Of a DNA stretch of 12,991 nt, positions 4,711-11,895 are shown piece by piece. The notes beneath the pieces were generated by a model, which searched no databases, was not told where the DNA came from, and worked only from the letters and a program-made list of their open reading frames with translations. Both the position numbers and the translations under genes were made by a program. This DNA is from Actinomycetota bacterium (lineage in GTDB: Bacteria > Actinomycetota > Acidimicrobiia > Acidimicrobiales > JAHWLA01). Each line of letters opens with the position of its first letter. The stretch's first letter is position 1. The stretch covers positions 1 through 12,991 of the forward strand of contig JAHWLA010000051.1 of the NCBI GenBank assembly GCA_019347595.1, read 5' to 3'.

Positions 4711-5826
4711 TTACAGGCCGATGCGCTGGGCCAGCAGTTCCCGGTGGTAGGCCGGGTCGCCGAAGAGCAGCTCCGAGCTCTTGGCCCGCTTGAAGTACAG
4801 GTGGGCGTCGTGCTCCCAGGTGAAGCCGATGCCGCCGTGGATCTGGATGTTCTCGGCCGCGGCGTGGAAGTAGGCGTCCGAGCAGTAGGCCTTGGCCAAC
4901 GAGGCGACGACCGGCACCTCGTCGTTGTCCTCGGCCGCCGCCCACCCTGCGTAGTACGCCGCCGACTTGGCCGACTCGACCTCGAGCAGCATGTCGGCGC
5001 ACTTGTGCTTGATGGCCTGGAACGAGCCGATGGGGCGGCCGAACTGGACCCGGTCCTTGGCGTACTGCACCGCCATCTCCAGGCAGAGCTGCGCTCCGCC
5101 GACCTGCTCGGCCGCCAGTGCGATCGCCGCCAGGTCGAGCGTCTTGCCCAGGATGCGCCAGCCGTCGCCCTCGCCGCCGACAAGGCGGGCGGGCACGCCC
5201 GACAGCTCCAGGCGGGCCTGCTTGCGGGTCTGGTCCATGGTCGACAGCGGCGTGCGCGTGAGGCCGGCCGCGCCACCGTCGACCGCGAACAGTCCGATCC
5301 CCGCCCCCGTCCGGGCCGCCACGAGGATCAACGACGCCGTGTGCCCGTCGAGCACGAACGACTTTGTGCCGTCGAGCGTGTAGCCGTCGCCCGCCTTGTT
5401 CGCCGTCGCCGTGATCCCCGCCTCGTCCCAGCGCCCGCTGTCCTCGGTGAGCGCCACGGTGGCGATCGTCTCGCCGCTGGCGATGCCCGGCAGGAACTCC
5501 TTCTTGGCGGCATCGTCGCCCGACGCCAGCAAGGCGTTGGCCGCCAGGGCAATGGTCGAGAAGTACGGCGCGCACAGCAGCGCCCGGCCCATCTCCTCCA
5601 GCACCACGATCAACTCGACGTAGCCGTAGCCCGACCCGCCGAACTCCTCGGGGATGGCGAGGCCCTGGAGCCCGAGCTGGTTGGCCATCTGGTCCCAAAC
5701 GGCGGCGTCGTAGCCCTCGGTGGTCTCCATGAGCCGGCGCACCTCGGTGCTCGGGGACTTGTCCTCCAGGAAACGACGGACGGACTTGCGGAGCTCTTCC
5801 TGCTCCTCGCTGAAGGCGAAGTTCAC
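4711..5826 (-). CDS. Acyl-CoA dehydrogenase family protein
   Basis: A 371-aa FAD-dependent acyl-CoA dehydrogenase, oxidising acyl-CoA to 2-enoyl-CoA in fatty-acid, branched-chain or sterol side-chain breakdown. The N-terminal helical domain starts MNFAFSEEQEELRKSVRRFL. The middle domain carries VALTEDSG (124-131). The C-terminal domain carries RVQFGRPIGSFQAIKHKCADM (259-279) and the strong signature IQIHGGIGFTWEHDAHLYFKRA (327-348). By my alignment, the position of the medium-chain enzyme's catalytic Glu is Phe355 (SELLFGD). The Glu position of the isovaleryl type looks like Ala, so the base is unclear. This resembles one subunit of mycobacterial heteromeric FadE pairs. GTG start at 5826; AAAGGGG upstream is a plausible ribosome-binding site. 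A divergent operator candidate lies at 5874-5893. Confidence 0.9.
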   Translation of the reverse strand: MNFAFSEEQEELRKSVRRFLEDKSPSTEVRRLMETTEGYDAAVWDQMANQLGLQGLAIPEEFGGSGYGYVELIVVLEEMGRALLCAPYFSTIALAANALLASGDDAAKKEFLPGIASGETIATVALTEDSGRWDEAGITATANKAGDGYTLDGTKSFVLDGHTASLILVAARTGAGIGLFAVDGGAAGLTRTPLSTMDQTRKQARLELSGVPARLVGGEGDGWRILGKTLDLAAIALAAEQVGGAQLCLEMAVQYAKDRVQFGRPIGSFQAIKHKCADMLLEVESAKSAAYYAGWAAAEDNDEVPVVASLAKAYCSDAYFHAAAENIQIHGGIGFTWEHDAHLYFKRAKSSELLFGDPAYHRELLAQRIGL

Positions 5827-5873
5827 GGCTAGGTTCCCCTTTGAATCGGGCCGGACGGCGGCCTGCCAGTTTT

Positions 5874-5893
5874 ACTAGACCGGGCGGTCAAGT
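5874..5893. promoter_or_regulatory. TetR-type operator candidate between ACAD and MBL genes
   Basis: Imperfect 20-bp palindrome, ACTAGACCGG joined to GCGGTCAAGT. Eight of nine outer base pairs match (positions sum to 11767; the A5877/A5890 pair fails) around a central GG. It overlaps the TTTTACT AT-rich stretch and touches the TTG start of the hydrolase at 5893. TetR-family repressors of acyl-CoA genes often bind such GACCG-N2-CGGTC sites. The regulator is not in the window. Confidence 0.5.
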
Positions 5894-6492
5894 TGCACTT
5901 CGCGAGCTCCGACGTCGAGATCCACAAGCTGGTGGTAGGACCGGTCGACAACAACGTCTTCGTGGTCCGCTGCAAGGAGACCGGCGAGGCCGTCCTCATC
6001 GACGCCGCCAACGAGCACGAGAAGCTGCTCGAGCTGTGCCGCCGGCTCGACGTCCGCCGGGTGCTGGAAACGCACGGCCACTGGGACCACATCCAGGCCG
6101 TCCCCGCCGTCCGCGACGCGGGCTACGAGGTCGGCATCACCGACGCCGACAGCGACCAGCTCGATGCCTACGACTTCGTGCTGGAGGACGACTCCGTCAT
6201 CGAGGTCGGCCGCCTGCGCCTGCGCACCATCGCCACCCCCGGCCACACGCCGGGCTCGATGTGCTTCCTCATCGAGGGCACGCCGGTGCTGCTGAGCGGC
6301 GACACGCTGTTCCCCGGCGGGCCGGGGGCTACCAAGTTTCCCGGGGGCGACTTCCCCACGATCATCCGCTCCATCGACGAGAAGCTGTTCACGCTGCCGC
6401 CTGAGACGATCGTCAAGCCGCGTCACGGCGACGACACCCCCAGCGCGGCCGAGCGGCCGCAACTCCCGGAGTGGGTCGACCGGGGCTGGTGA
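5893..6492 (+). CDS. MBL-fold metallo-hydrolase (glyoxalase II-like)
   Basis: A 199-aa metallo-beta-lactamase-fold hydrolase. The zinc motif HGHWDH (61-66: His61, His63, Asp65, His66) is followed by His118 in PGHTPGSM, Asp137 in SGDTLF and His178 in KPRHGDD, a full binuclear ligand set as in hydroxyacylglutathione hydrolase-like proteins. The substrate is probably a thioester or related ester, but cannot be fixed. No signal peptide. The start is TTG at 5893; upstream in-frame codons offer no better start and the homologous core begins within 10 residues. It is divergent from the acyl-CoA dehydrogenase, with an operator candidate overlapping its start, so the two are probably co-regulated. It overlaps the next gene by 4 bp. 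Confidence 0.88.
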   Translation: MHFASSDVEIHKLVVGPVDNNVFVVRCKETGEAVLIDAANEHEKLLELCRRLDVRRVLETHGHWDHIQAVPAVRDAGYEVGITDADSDQLDAYDFVLEDDSVIEVGRLRLRTIATPGHTPGSMCFLIEGTPVLLSGDTLFPGGPGATKFPGGDFPTIIRSIDEKLFTLPPETIVKPRHGDDTPSAAERPQLPEWVDRGW

Positions 6493-6788
6493 CGGTGCTC
6501 CGTCCCGCCGACCGGCCCGCCCCGCCGGTGCGGGACCGGGAGATCACCGCGGCGGCATGGGACGAGCGGCCGCCGTCGCTTCCCGCCGATGCGATCTACC
6601 GGCGCCGTATCGGGCGCTGGCTGCTGTGGCGGACGGGGCCGTCGCGCGGTGGCGACACAACCTATTTCGCCTTCGACCCCGACGACCTGGCCCGGCAGTT
6701 CACCTTCCACGAGACGGGCGTCGGCCCCAGCGGCGTCGCCCACGAGCGCTTCCGTACGTGGAAAGAGGACCTGCGCGACAACGACTGA
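6489..6788 (+). CDS. 99-aa protein of unknown function coupled to MBL hydrolase
   Basis: Not recognised. The GTG start at 6489 overlaps the TGA of the hydrolase gene (GTGA), a standard translational-coupling arrangement. An in-frame ATG at 6471 would overlap by 22 bp. The sequence has a Pro/Arg-rich N-terminus, then DAIYRRRIGRWLLWRTGP (34-51), GDTTYFAFDPDDLARQFTFHETG (55-77) and a charged tail ending WKEDLRDND. No transmembrane segment, no cysteines. Tryptophan and aromatic content is high, suggesting a small folded domain. A role beside the MBL hydrolase is likely from the coupling alone. Confidence 0.72.
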   Translation: MTVLRPADRPAPPVRDREITAAAWDERPPSLPADAIYRRRIGRWLLWRTGPSRGGDTTYFAFDPDDLARQFTFHETGVGPSGVAHERFRTWKEDLRDND

Positions 6789-6805
6789 CGCGCTCCGACT
6801 GACGG

Positions 6806-7018
6806 CTACGACAGTTTGAAGAACAGCGTGATCAGTGTGGCGAGCACGCCCGCCACCAGGCTGGCCAGCAGGAGGTAGACCACCGCCTGCATGCCGGCCG
6901 AGCGTCCGCCGCGGCGCCGCTTGCGCCGCTGGTTGATCCCGTCCGCCAGCCGCCCGAAGCCCTCGATCTTTCCTTCGACGGTGTACGGGCTGTGGCGTGT
7001 CTCCCACGGCTGCTGCAT
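6806..7018 (-). CDS. 70-aa single-pass membrane protein
   Basis: Not recognised. The N-terminal half is soluble (MQQPWETRHSPYTVEGKIEGFGRLADGINQ), followed by a strongly basic block RRKRRR (31-36) and a C-terminal hydrophobic segment at about 44-67 (QAVVYLLLASLVAGVLATLITLFF). This predicts a tail-anchored protein with its N-terminus inside. ATG at 7018 is chosen because TATCGT (7029-7024, minus strand) lies 5 nt upstream; the frame opens at 7069, but that extension would cover hairpin P6. It lies downstream of the peptidase gene on the same strand and converges on the 99-aa gene with a 17-bp gap. Confidence 0.65.
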   Translation of the reverse strand: MQQPWETRHSPYTVEGKIEGFGRLADGINQRRKRRRGGRSAGMQAVVYLLLASLVAGVLATLITLFFKLS

Positions 7019-7037
7019 GCCCAACGATACGCCGAAC

Positions 7038-7078
7038 TGTGCGGAGTTGGGGCGCTCAGGCGGCCCCAACTCCGCACA
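7038..7078. terminator. Hairpin after the oligoendopeptidase gene (P6)
   Basis: Perfect 16-bp stem (7038-7053 with 7063-7078; TGTGCGGAGTTGGGGC) with a 9-nt loop, starting 10 bp after the minus-strand stop of the peptidase gene and ending before the -10-like element of the 70-aa gene. No T-tract follows. Position strongly suggests a terminator for the minus-strand glucosidase-peptidase operon. Confidence 0.6.
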
Positions 7079-7088
7079 CTTCGCAGCG

Positions 7089-8873
7089 TTAGAGGCGGCC
7101 GGCTTCGAAGGCGGCGGTCTCCGCCGCGTTCAACTGCTCCTCCACGATGGCCAGGCCGCCGTCCCAGAAGCCGGGGTCGGCCAGGTCGCACCCCACGATG
7201 CGGCCCAGTTCCTCGGGCGGCATCGACCCGCCGCTGCGCAGCAGGTGCAGGTACCGCGGCACGAAGTCGGACCCCTGCTCCTCGTACTGCCGGTACACCG
7301 ACAGCGCCAGCAACTGCCCGTACGAGTAGGCGTAGACGTAGCCCGGCGTGTGGATGAAGTGCGGGATGTACGACCACCACGACTTGTAGTCGTCGGTGAC
7401 CTCGACGGCGTGGCCGAAGAGCTCCCGCTGGCTGGTCGCCCACAGCTCGCCGATGCGCTCCACCGACAGCTCGCCCTCGGACCGCCGAGCGGTGTGGGCC
7501 AGGTGCTCGAAGCGGTTCAGCGCCGTCTGGCGGAAGACGGTGGCAATGGCTCCCTCGATCGACTGCGCCAGCAGCCCCAGCCGCGACTCGGCCGTGGACG
7601 CCGCCTCCAGCAGCCGTCCGAACGTCACCGTCTCGCCGAACACCGAGGCCGTCTCGGCCAGCGTCAGCGGCGTGCCCTGGTGGAACACGCCTTGCTCCCG
7701 CGACAGGTAGGCGTGCAGGCCGTGGCCCAGCTCGTGGGCCAGCACCAGCACATCCGAGCGCCGTGACGTCCAGTTGAGCATCACGTAGGGGTGCACCGAC
7801 GGCACCGTGTACATGCAGAAGGCGCCCGGCTGCTTACCCAGCCGGGCCGGGGCGTCGATCCAGCGGCGCTCGAAGAACTGGCCGGCGATGGAGGCCAGCT
7901 CCGGCGAGAACGAGGCGTACGAGTCGAGGACGATCGTGCGGGCGTCGTCCCACTCGACACGCTCGTCCTCCCCGACCACCGAGGCCATGCGGTCGTAGTC
8001 GGCCAGCCGCTCGACGCCGAGCAACCGCGCCTTGAGCGCGTACCACCGCTGGGGCAGGTCGTAGCGACCGCGCACGGCGGAGACGAGCGCCTCCACCGAC
8101 TCGTCGCTGGCCTCGTTGGCCAGATTGCGGGACGCCAGCCAGTGGTCGTAGTGCCGGAGCCGGTCGTCGACGGCTTTGTCGAGCAACAGCGTGTTGTAGA
8201 CGAAGGCGCGGGTGCGCAGCCCGGGCGCCAACCCGGCCGTGATGGCGGCCGCGGCCGCCTGGCGCACGGCCCGGTCGGGCGAGTTGAGCCGGCTGAGCGC
8301 CTCCTCCAGCCCGACCGTCTCGCCGTCGAGCGTCACCTCCAAGGCCGAGATGAGCTCACCGAAGAGCCGCGCCCAGGCGGCCGAGCCCGTCACGTGCTTC
8401 TCCGCGAGGATGCGCTCCTCGGGCTCGCTCAACAGGTGCGCGCGGTAGCGGCGGGCGTTGGCCAGGTGGTGGCGGGCGAACTCGAGCCCCGGGGTGTCCT
8501 GCAGCGCGTCCGCCTGCTCGTCGGGCAGCGCGGCCCACTCCAGGTCGAAGAAGATCAGCTTGGTGCTGACGGCCGTCGACCGCTCTTGCACCTTCTGCAA
8601 CCGGGCGCCGTTGGCCGGGTCGTTGGTGTCGGCGGCGAAGCGCAGATAGGCGTACGACCCGGCCCGCTCCACCAGCTCGTGGACCGTCGCCAGGTCCTGC
8701 ACGAAGGCCACGAGGGCGTCGCCGGAGAACGCCGCCACGGCGCCGCGGTGCTTCGCCAGCTCGTCGGCCCGACGGTCGGCGTCGTCGAGGAAGCGGTCGA
8801 CCGCGTCTTCGTCACCGCCGTCGAGGAGGTCGGCGAGGTCCCACGTGATGTCGTCGGCGGCGAGGGTGGTCAT
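7089..8873 (-). CDS. M3 family oligoendopeptidase (PepF-like)
   Basis: A 594-aa zinc metallopeptidase of family M3 (oligoendopeptidase F type), which degrades oligopeptides in the cytosol. The N-terminal helical domain begins DDITWDLADLLDG, typical for the family. The zinc site is HELGH at 380-384, with Glu407 in LAETAS as third ligand, 23 residues after the second histidine. The C-terminal substrate-binding part contains IPHFIHTPGYVYAYSYGQLLALSVY. Length is normal. The ATG overlaps the stop of the upstream glucosidase gene by 4 bp (ATGA), so the two are translationally coupled. No signal peptide. Confidence 0.94.
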   Translation of the reverse strand: MTTLAADDITWDLADLLDGGDEDAVDRFLDDADRRADELAKHRGAVAAFSGDALVAFVQDLATVHELVERAGSYAYLRFAADTNDPANGARLQKVQERSTAVSTKLIFFDLEWAALPDEQADALQDTPGLEFARHHLANARRYRAHLLSEPEERILAEKHVTGSAAWARLFGELISALEVTLDGETVGLEEALSRLNSPDRAVRQAAAAAITAGLAPGLRTRAFVYNTLLLDKAVDDRLRHYDHWLASRNLANEASDESVEALVSAVRGRYDLPQRWYALKARLLGVERLADYDRMASVVGEDERVEWDDARTIVLDSYASFSPELASIAGQFFERRWIDAPARLGKQPGAFCMYTVPSVHPYVMLNWTSRRSDVLVLAHELGHGLHAYLSREQGVFHQGTPLTLAETASVFGETVTFGRLLEAASTAESRLGLLAQSIEGAIATVFRQTALNRFEHLAHTARRSEGELSVERIGELWATSQRELFGHAVEVTDDYKSWWSYIPHFIHTPGYVYAYSYGQLLALSVYRQYEEQGSDFVPRYLHLLRSGGSMPPEELGRIVGCDLADPGFWDGGLAIVEEQLNAAETAAFEAGRL

Positions 8874-11008
8874 GACGCCGTCATGGGGTCACGCGGGACA
8901 GATATCAGTTCGAGCTCGGGAGGCAACCCTTCCACCTTTACGTTGTCGTCGGAAACCTCGACCGTGACCCGCCGGCCGGCGAGCGGGATGCGGTCGACGC
9001 GCAGCGAGCCGATCGAGTCGGGCAGCGCAGGCGCCAGCCACACCTTGCCGTGCGGGACCCACGGGTCAAGGCGCAGGAGCGTGCGCAGGAACAGCAGGGG
9101 CGAGGCGGCGGCCCACGCCTGGGGCGAGCACGACGTCGGGTAGCTCACCACCGACGGGAACTCGGTGCGGTCGAGGCCGCTGAACAGCTCCGGCAGCCGG
9201 CCGCCCTGGCTCTGGGCGGCGTCGAGCATGGCCATGACGACCCGCTGCGCCTCGTCCACAAAGCCGTAGCGCATGAGCCCGGCCGCCACGATGGCGTTGT
9301 CGTGCGGCCACACCGACCCGCAGTGGTAGCTGATGGGGTTGTAGCCGCGCATGGACGTAGCGAGGGTGCGGATGCCCCAGCCGCTGAACATCTCCGGCGA
9401 CAACAGCCGCTCGGCCACCAGCGGCGCCTTGTCGGCGTCGACGATCCCCGTCCAGAGGCAATGCCCCATGTTGGAGGTGAGCGAGTCGATGGGCCGCTTG
9501 TCGCCGTCGAGCCCCACGGCGAACCAGCCCTTGTCGTCGAGCCAGAAGTCGCGGTTGAACGCCCGCTTCAGGTCGGCCGCCTTGGTGCGGAACCGCTCGG
9601 CGGTCGCCGCATCGCCGTTCTCGTTGGCGAAGTGGGCCCGGGCCAGGTAGGCGCCGTAGACGTACGCCTGCACCTCGCACAGGGCGATCGGCGTCCGGGC
9701 GATGTCGCCGTTGGCGAAGCGGATGCCGTCCCACGAGTCCTTCCAGCCCTGGTTGTAGAGGCCGCGGTCGTTGGCCCGCTGGTACTCGACGTAGCCGTCG
9801 CCGTCGCGGTCGCCGTACTCCTCGATCCAGGCCATCGCCCGCTCGGCATGGGGCTGGAGCCGGTCGACGGCTTCGGTGGCCAACCCCCACCGCCGCAGCT
9901 CGCCGAGCAGCATGACGAACAGCGGCGTGGCGTCCGCGGTGCCGTAGTAGACCCGCCCGCCGCCGAGCGACAGCGACGCGGCATCGCCGAAGCGCATCTC
10001 GTGGAGGATTCGGCCCGGCTCCTCGTCGTTGCGGGGGTCGACGGTCTCGCCCTGGAAGCGGGCCAGGGTCTGGAGGACGCCGAGGGCGAGCTCGGGGTCG
10101 ACCAGCAGGGCCATCCACGCGGTGATGATCGAGTCGCGCCCGAACAGCGTCATGAACCACGGCGCGCCCGCGGCGATCACGGCCCGCTCCGGGTAGTCCG
10201 GGTCGAAGATGCGGAGGGCGCCGAGATCCTCGGCGCTACGGGCCGTGACCGAGCGCAGGCCGTCGTGGTCGGTGTCGACAAGCGGGACCTGCCGCCGCCA
10301 CTTGGCCAGGCGCTCGACCGGCGTGGCCCGCTCCACCGGCTCGCCGCACCGGTAGCGGGGCTCGATCTCCTCGCCGTCGATCACCGGGCTGAGCTGCACG
10401 CACGTGGACCACGACCCCGAAGGGGGCACGATGATCTCGAACACGGCCAGGTTCTCGCTCAATTGCGCGGGCTCGCTGAACTGCACGCGAGCGCCTCGGC
10501 GGACCGAGCCGTAGCGGTAGCCGAAGACGAACCGGCCGTCGGTGATCTCGCTGGTGTGGGCGCCGACGATCGGCGTGCGCCCCTCCTTCACCTCGAACAG
10601 GTCGGCGAAATCGGCCTCCACCACCAGTTCCAGCGAGCAGAACGCGGGCTCGTCGCCGAAGTTGCGGACGACGATGTCCTCCCGCATGCCGCGGCCGATG
10701 TAGCGGTAACGGAAGACCATCAGCGTGCTGTCGGCGTGGCCGGGCCGGGGCCGGGACCGGGACACGAACACGGCGGAGAACGGCTCGGGCGTCTCGGCGG
10801 CCAGGCCCTCGGGGAGGCCCCCGTTCACCCGCAGCTCCAGGCGCGAGAGGAAGCGGGTGTCACGAAAGAACAGGCCCTGCGCCGAGCCGCGCTCGACGTC
10901 GCCCGAGCGGCTGGAGATGGCGAAGGCCGATCCCTCGACCAACGTCACGGTGCCGCCCGGTTGCCCGAGCGGCGCGCTCTCCCCTGCGAACGTCCACGGA
11001 TCCGCCAC
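8870..11008 (-). CDS. Amylo-alpha-1,6-glucosidase / glycogen debranching-like protein
   Basis: A 712-aa protein with two parts. Residues 20-215 look like the N-terminal beta domain found in bacterial debranching proteins (LVEGSAFAISSRSGDVERG, then GLFFRDTRFLSRLEL). Residues 280-640 form an (alpha/alpha)6 glycoside hydrolase domain with PWFMTLFGRDSI (283-294), GRVYYGTADATPLFV, GWKDSWDGIRFANG (421-434) and SVWPHDNAI. These match the glycogen debranching enzyme C-terminal family, acting on alpha-1,6 branches or related glucosides; the true substrate is uncertain. No signal peptide, so intracellular. The GTG start at 11008 has TAAGGT (11023-11018) 9 nt upstream. It is the first gene of a two-gene operon with the oligoendopeptidase. 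Confidence 0.88.
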   Translation of the reverse strand: MADPWTFAGESAPLGQPGGTVTLVEGSAFAISSRSGDVERGSAQGLFFRDTRFLSRLELRVNGGLPEGLAAETPEPFSAVFVSRSRPRPGHADSTLMVFRYRYIGRGMREDIVVRNFGDEPAFCSLELVVEADFADLFEVKEGRTPIVGAHTSEITDGRFVFGYRYGSVRRGARVQFSEPAQLSENLAVFEIIVPPSGSWSTCVQLSPVIDGEEIEPRYRCGEPVERATPVERLAKWRRQVPLVDTDHDGLRSVTARSAEDLGALRIFDPDYPERAVIAAGAPWFMTLFGRDSIITAWMALLVDPELALGVLQTLARFQGETVDPRNDEEPGRILHEMRFGDAASLSLGGGRVYYGTADATPLFVMLLGELRRWGLATEAVDRLQPHAERAMAWIEEYGDRDGDGYVEYQRANDRGLYNQGWKDSWDGIRFANGDIARTPIALCEVQAYVYGAYLARAHFANENGDAATAERFRTKAADLKRAFNRDFWLDDKGWFAVGLDGDKRPIDSLTSNMGHCLWTGIVDADKAPLVAERLLSPEMFSGWGIRTLATSMRGYNPISYHCGSVWPHDNAIVAAGLMRYGFVDEAQRVVMAMLDAAQSQGGRLPELFSGLDRTEFPSVVSYPTSCSPQAWAAASPLLFLRTLLRLDPWVPHGKVWLAPALPDSIGSLRVDRIPLAGRRVTVEVSDDNVKVEGLPPELELISVPRDPMTAS

Positions 11009-11017
11009 TGGCGCCGC

Positions 11018-11023
11018 ACCTTA
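11018..11023 (-). promoter_or_regulatory. -10-like element of the glucosidase gene
   Basis: TAAGGT on the minus strand, 9 nt before the GTG at 11008. It would give a very short or absent 5' leader. No -35 is obvious; palindrome P7 begins 21 bp upstream at 11044. Confidence 0.35.
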
Positions 11024-11043
11024 GGCCGTCCGCCGCCCCTTCT

Positions 11044-11095
11044 CGTTCTCGTTGCGGAAGTGCGCACCCCCGTGCGCACTTCCGCAACGAGAACG
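11044..11095. repeat. Perfect 24-bp inverted repeat in a divergent promoter region (P7)
   Basis: Arms 11044-11067 and 11072-11095 are perfectly complementary (start CGTTCTCGTTGCGGAAG, end GTGCGCAC at the loop) around CCCC. It lies between the divergent glucosidase and sufC genes, outside both predicted transcripts. It may act as DNA (binding site or insulator) or stop antisense read-through; the sequence does not decide. Confidence 0.9.
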
Positions 11096-11136
11096 GCGTG
11101 GCTGGGCGAAAATTTCTCCTACGTCGGTAGTGGAAA

Positions 11137-11142
11137 TACACT
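11137..11142 (+). promoter_or_regulatory. -10-like element of sufC (leaderless start)
   Basis: TACACT, followed by 6 nt and the GTG start at 11149, so transcription would begin on the start codon. Upstream sequence is AT-rich (AAAATTTCTCCT from 11109). No Shine-Dalgarno sequence is present. Confidence 0.45.
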
Positions 11143-11148
11143 GTCGGT

Positions 11149-11895
11149 GTGACGACGCCCGTGTTCCGGATCGAGGGCCTCCACGTCGAGGTCGAGGGAA
11201 GCGAGATTCTCAAGGGCGTCGACTTGACCGTGCTGCCCGGCGAGGTACACGCCCTCATGGGCCCCAACGGCTCGGGCAAGTCGACGCTGGCCAACACGCT
11301 CCTCGGCAACCCCGACTACCAGGTCACGGCGGGCCGCGTCCTGTTCAAGGGCGAGGACATCACCGACTGGCCCACCGACGTGCGGGGCAAGGCGGGCCTG
11401 TTCCTGGCCTTCCAGTACCCCGAGGAGATCCCGGGCGTCCCCGTGGTGCAGTTCCTGCGCCAAGCCCTGGGCGCCCGTAAGGGCATGGACGACCTCTCGG
11501 TCCTGGAGACCCGCATGGCGATCCTGGAGTGGATGAAGAAGCTGGAGATGGACCCCAGCTTCGGCGACCGCTACCTCAACGAGGGATTCTCCGGCGGGGA
11601 GAAGAAGCGCAACGAGATCCTCCAGATGGCGATCCTCGAACCCGACATGGCGGTGCTCGACGAGACCGACTCCGGGCTCGACATCGACGCACTGCGCGTC
11701 GTGGCCCGGGGCGTGCAGCAGGTCCGCAGCGAGCGGCCGCAGTTGGGCGTGCTCCTCATCACCCACTACCAGCGCATCCTCGACGAGCTCACGCCCGATC
11801 GGGTGCACATCCTGATGGACGGCCGCATCGTCGACAGCGGCGGCCCCGAGCTGGCCCGCAAACTGGAGGAAGAGGGGTACGACGCATGGCGGTGA
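11149..11895 (+). CDS. sufC: Fe-S cluster assembly ATPase SufC
   Basis: A 248-aa ABC-type ATPase that powers the SufBCD scaffold in iron-sulfur cluster assembly; soluble, not a transporter. Walker A is GPNGSGKST (38-46), followed by the Q-loop region AFQYPEEIPG (87-96), typical for SufC. The ABC signature is FSGGEKKRNE (147-156), Walker B MAVLDETDSGLD (167-178), and the switch His is in ITHY (206). Length is standard. GTG at 11149 is taken because it gives the family N-terminus and has TACACT 6 nt upstream. sufB and sufD are not upstream, where a divergent glucosidase gene lies. It overlaps sufS by 10 bp. Confidence 0.96.
   Translation: MTTPVFRIEGLHVEVEGSEILKGVDLTVLPGEVHALMGPNGSGKSTLANTLLGNPDYQVTAGRVLFKGEDITDWPTDVRGKAGLFLAFQYPEEIPGVPVVQFLRQALGARKGMDDLSVLETRMAILEWMKKLEMDPSFGDRYLNEGFSGGEKKRNEILQMAILEPDMAVLDETDSGLDIDALRVVARGVQQVRSERPQLGVLLITHYQRILDELTPDRVHILMDGRIVDSGGPELARKLEEEGYDAWR

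Noticed and set aside
9050..11152. 700-residue plus-strand ORF opposite the glucosidase gene
   Set aside because: High-GC antisense frame. The minus strand encodes a clear two-domain glycoside hydrolase, and the plus-strand frame shows only low-complexity composition.
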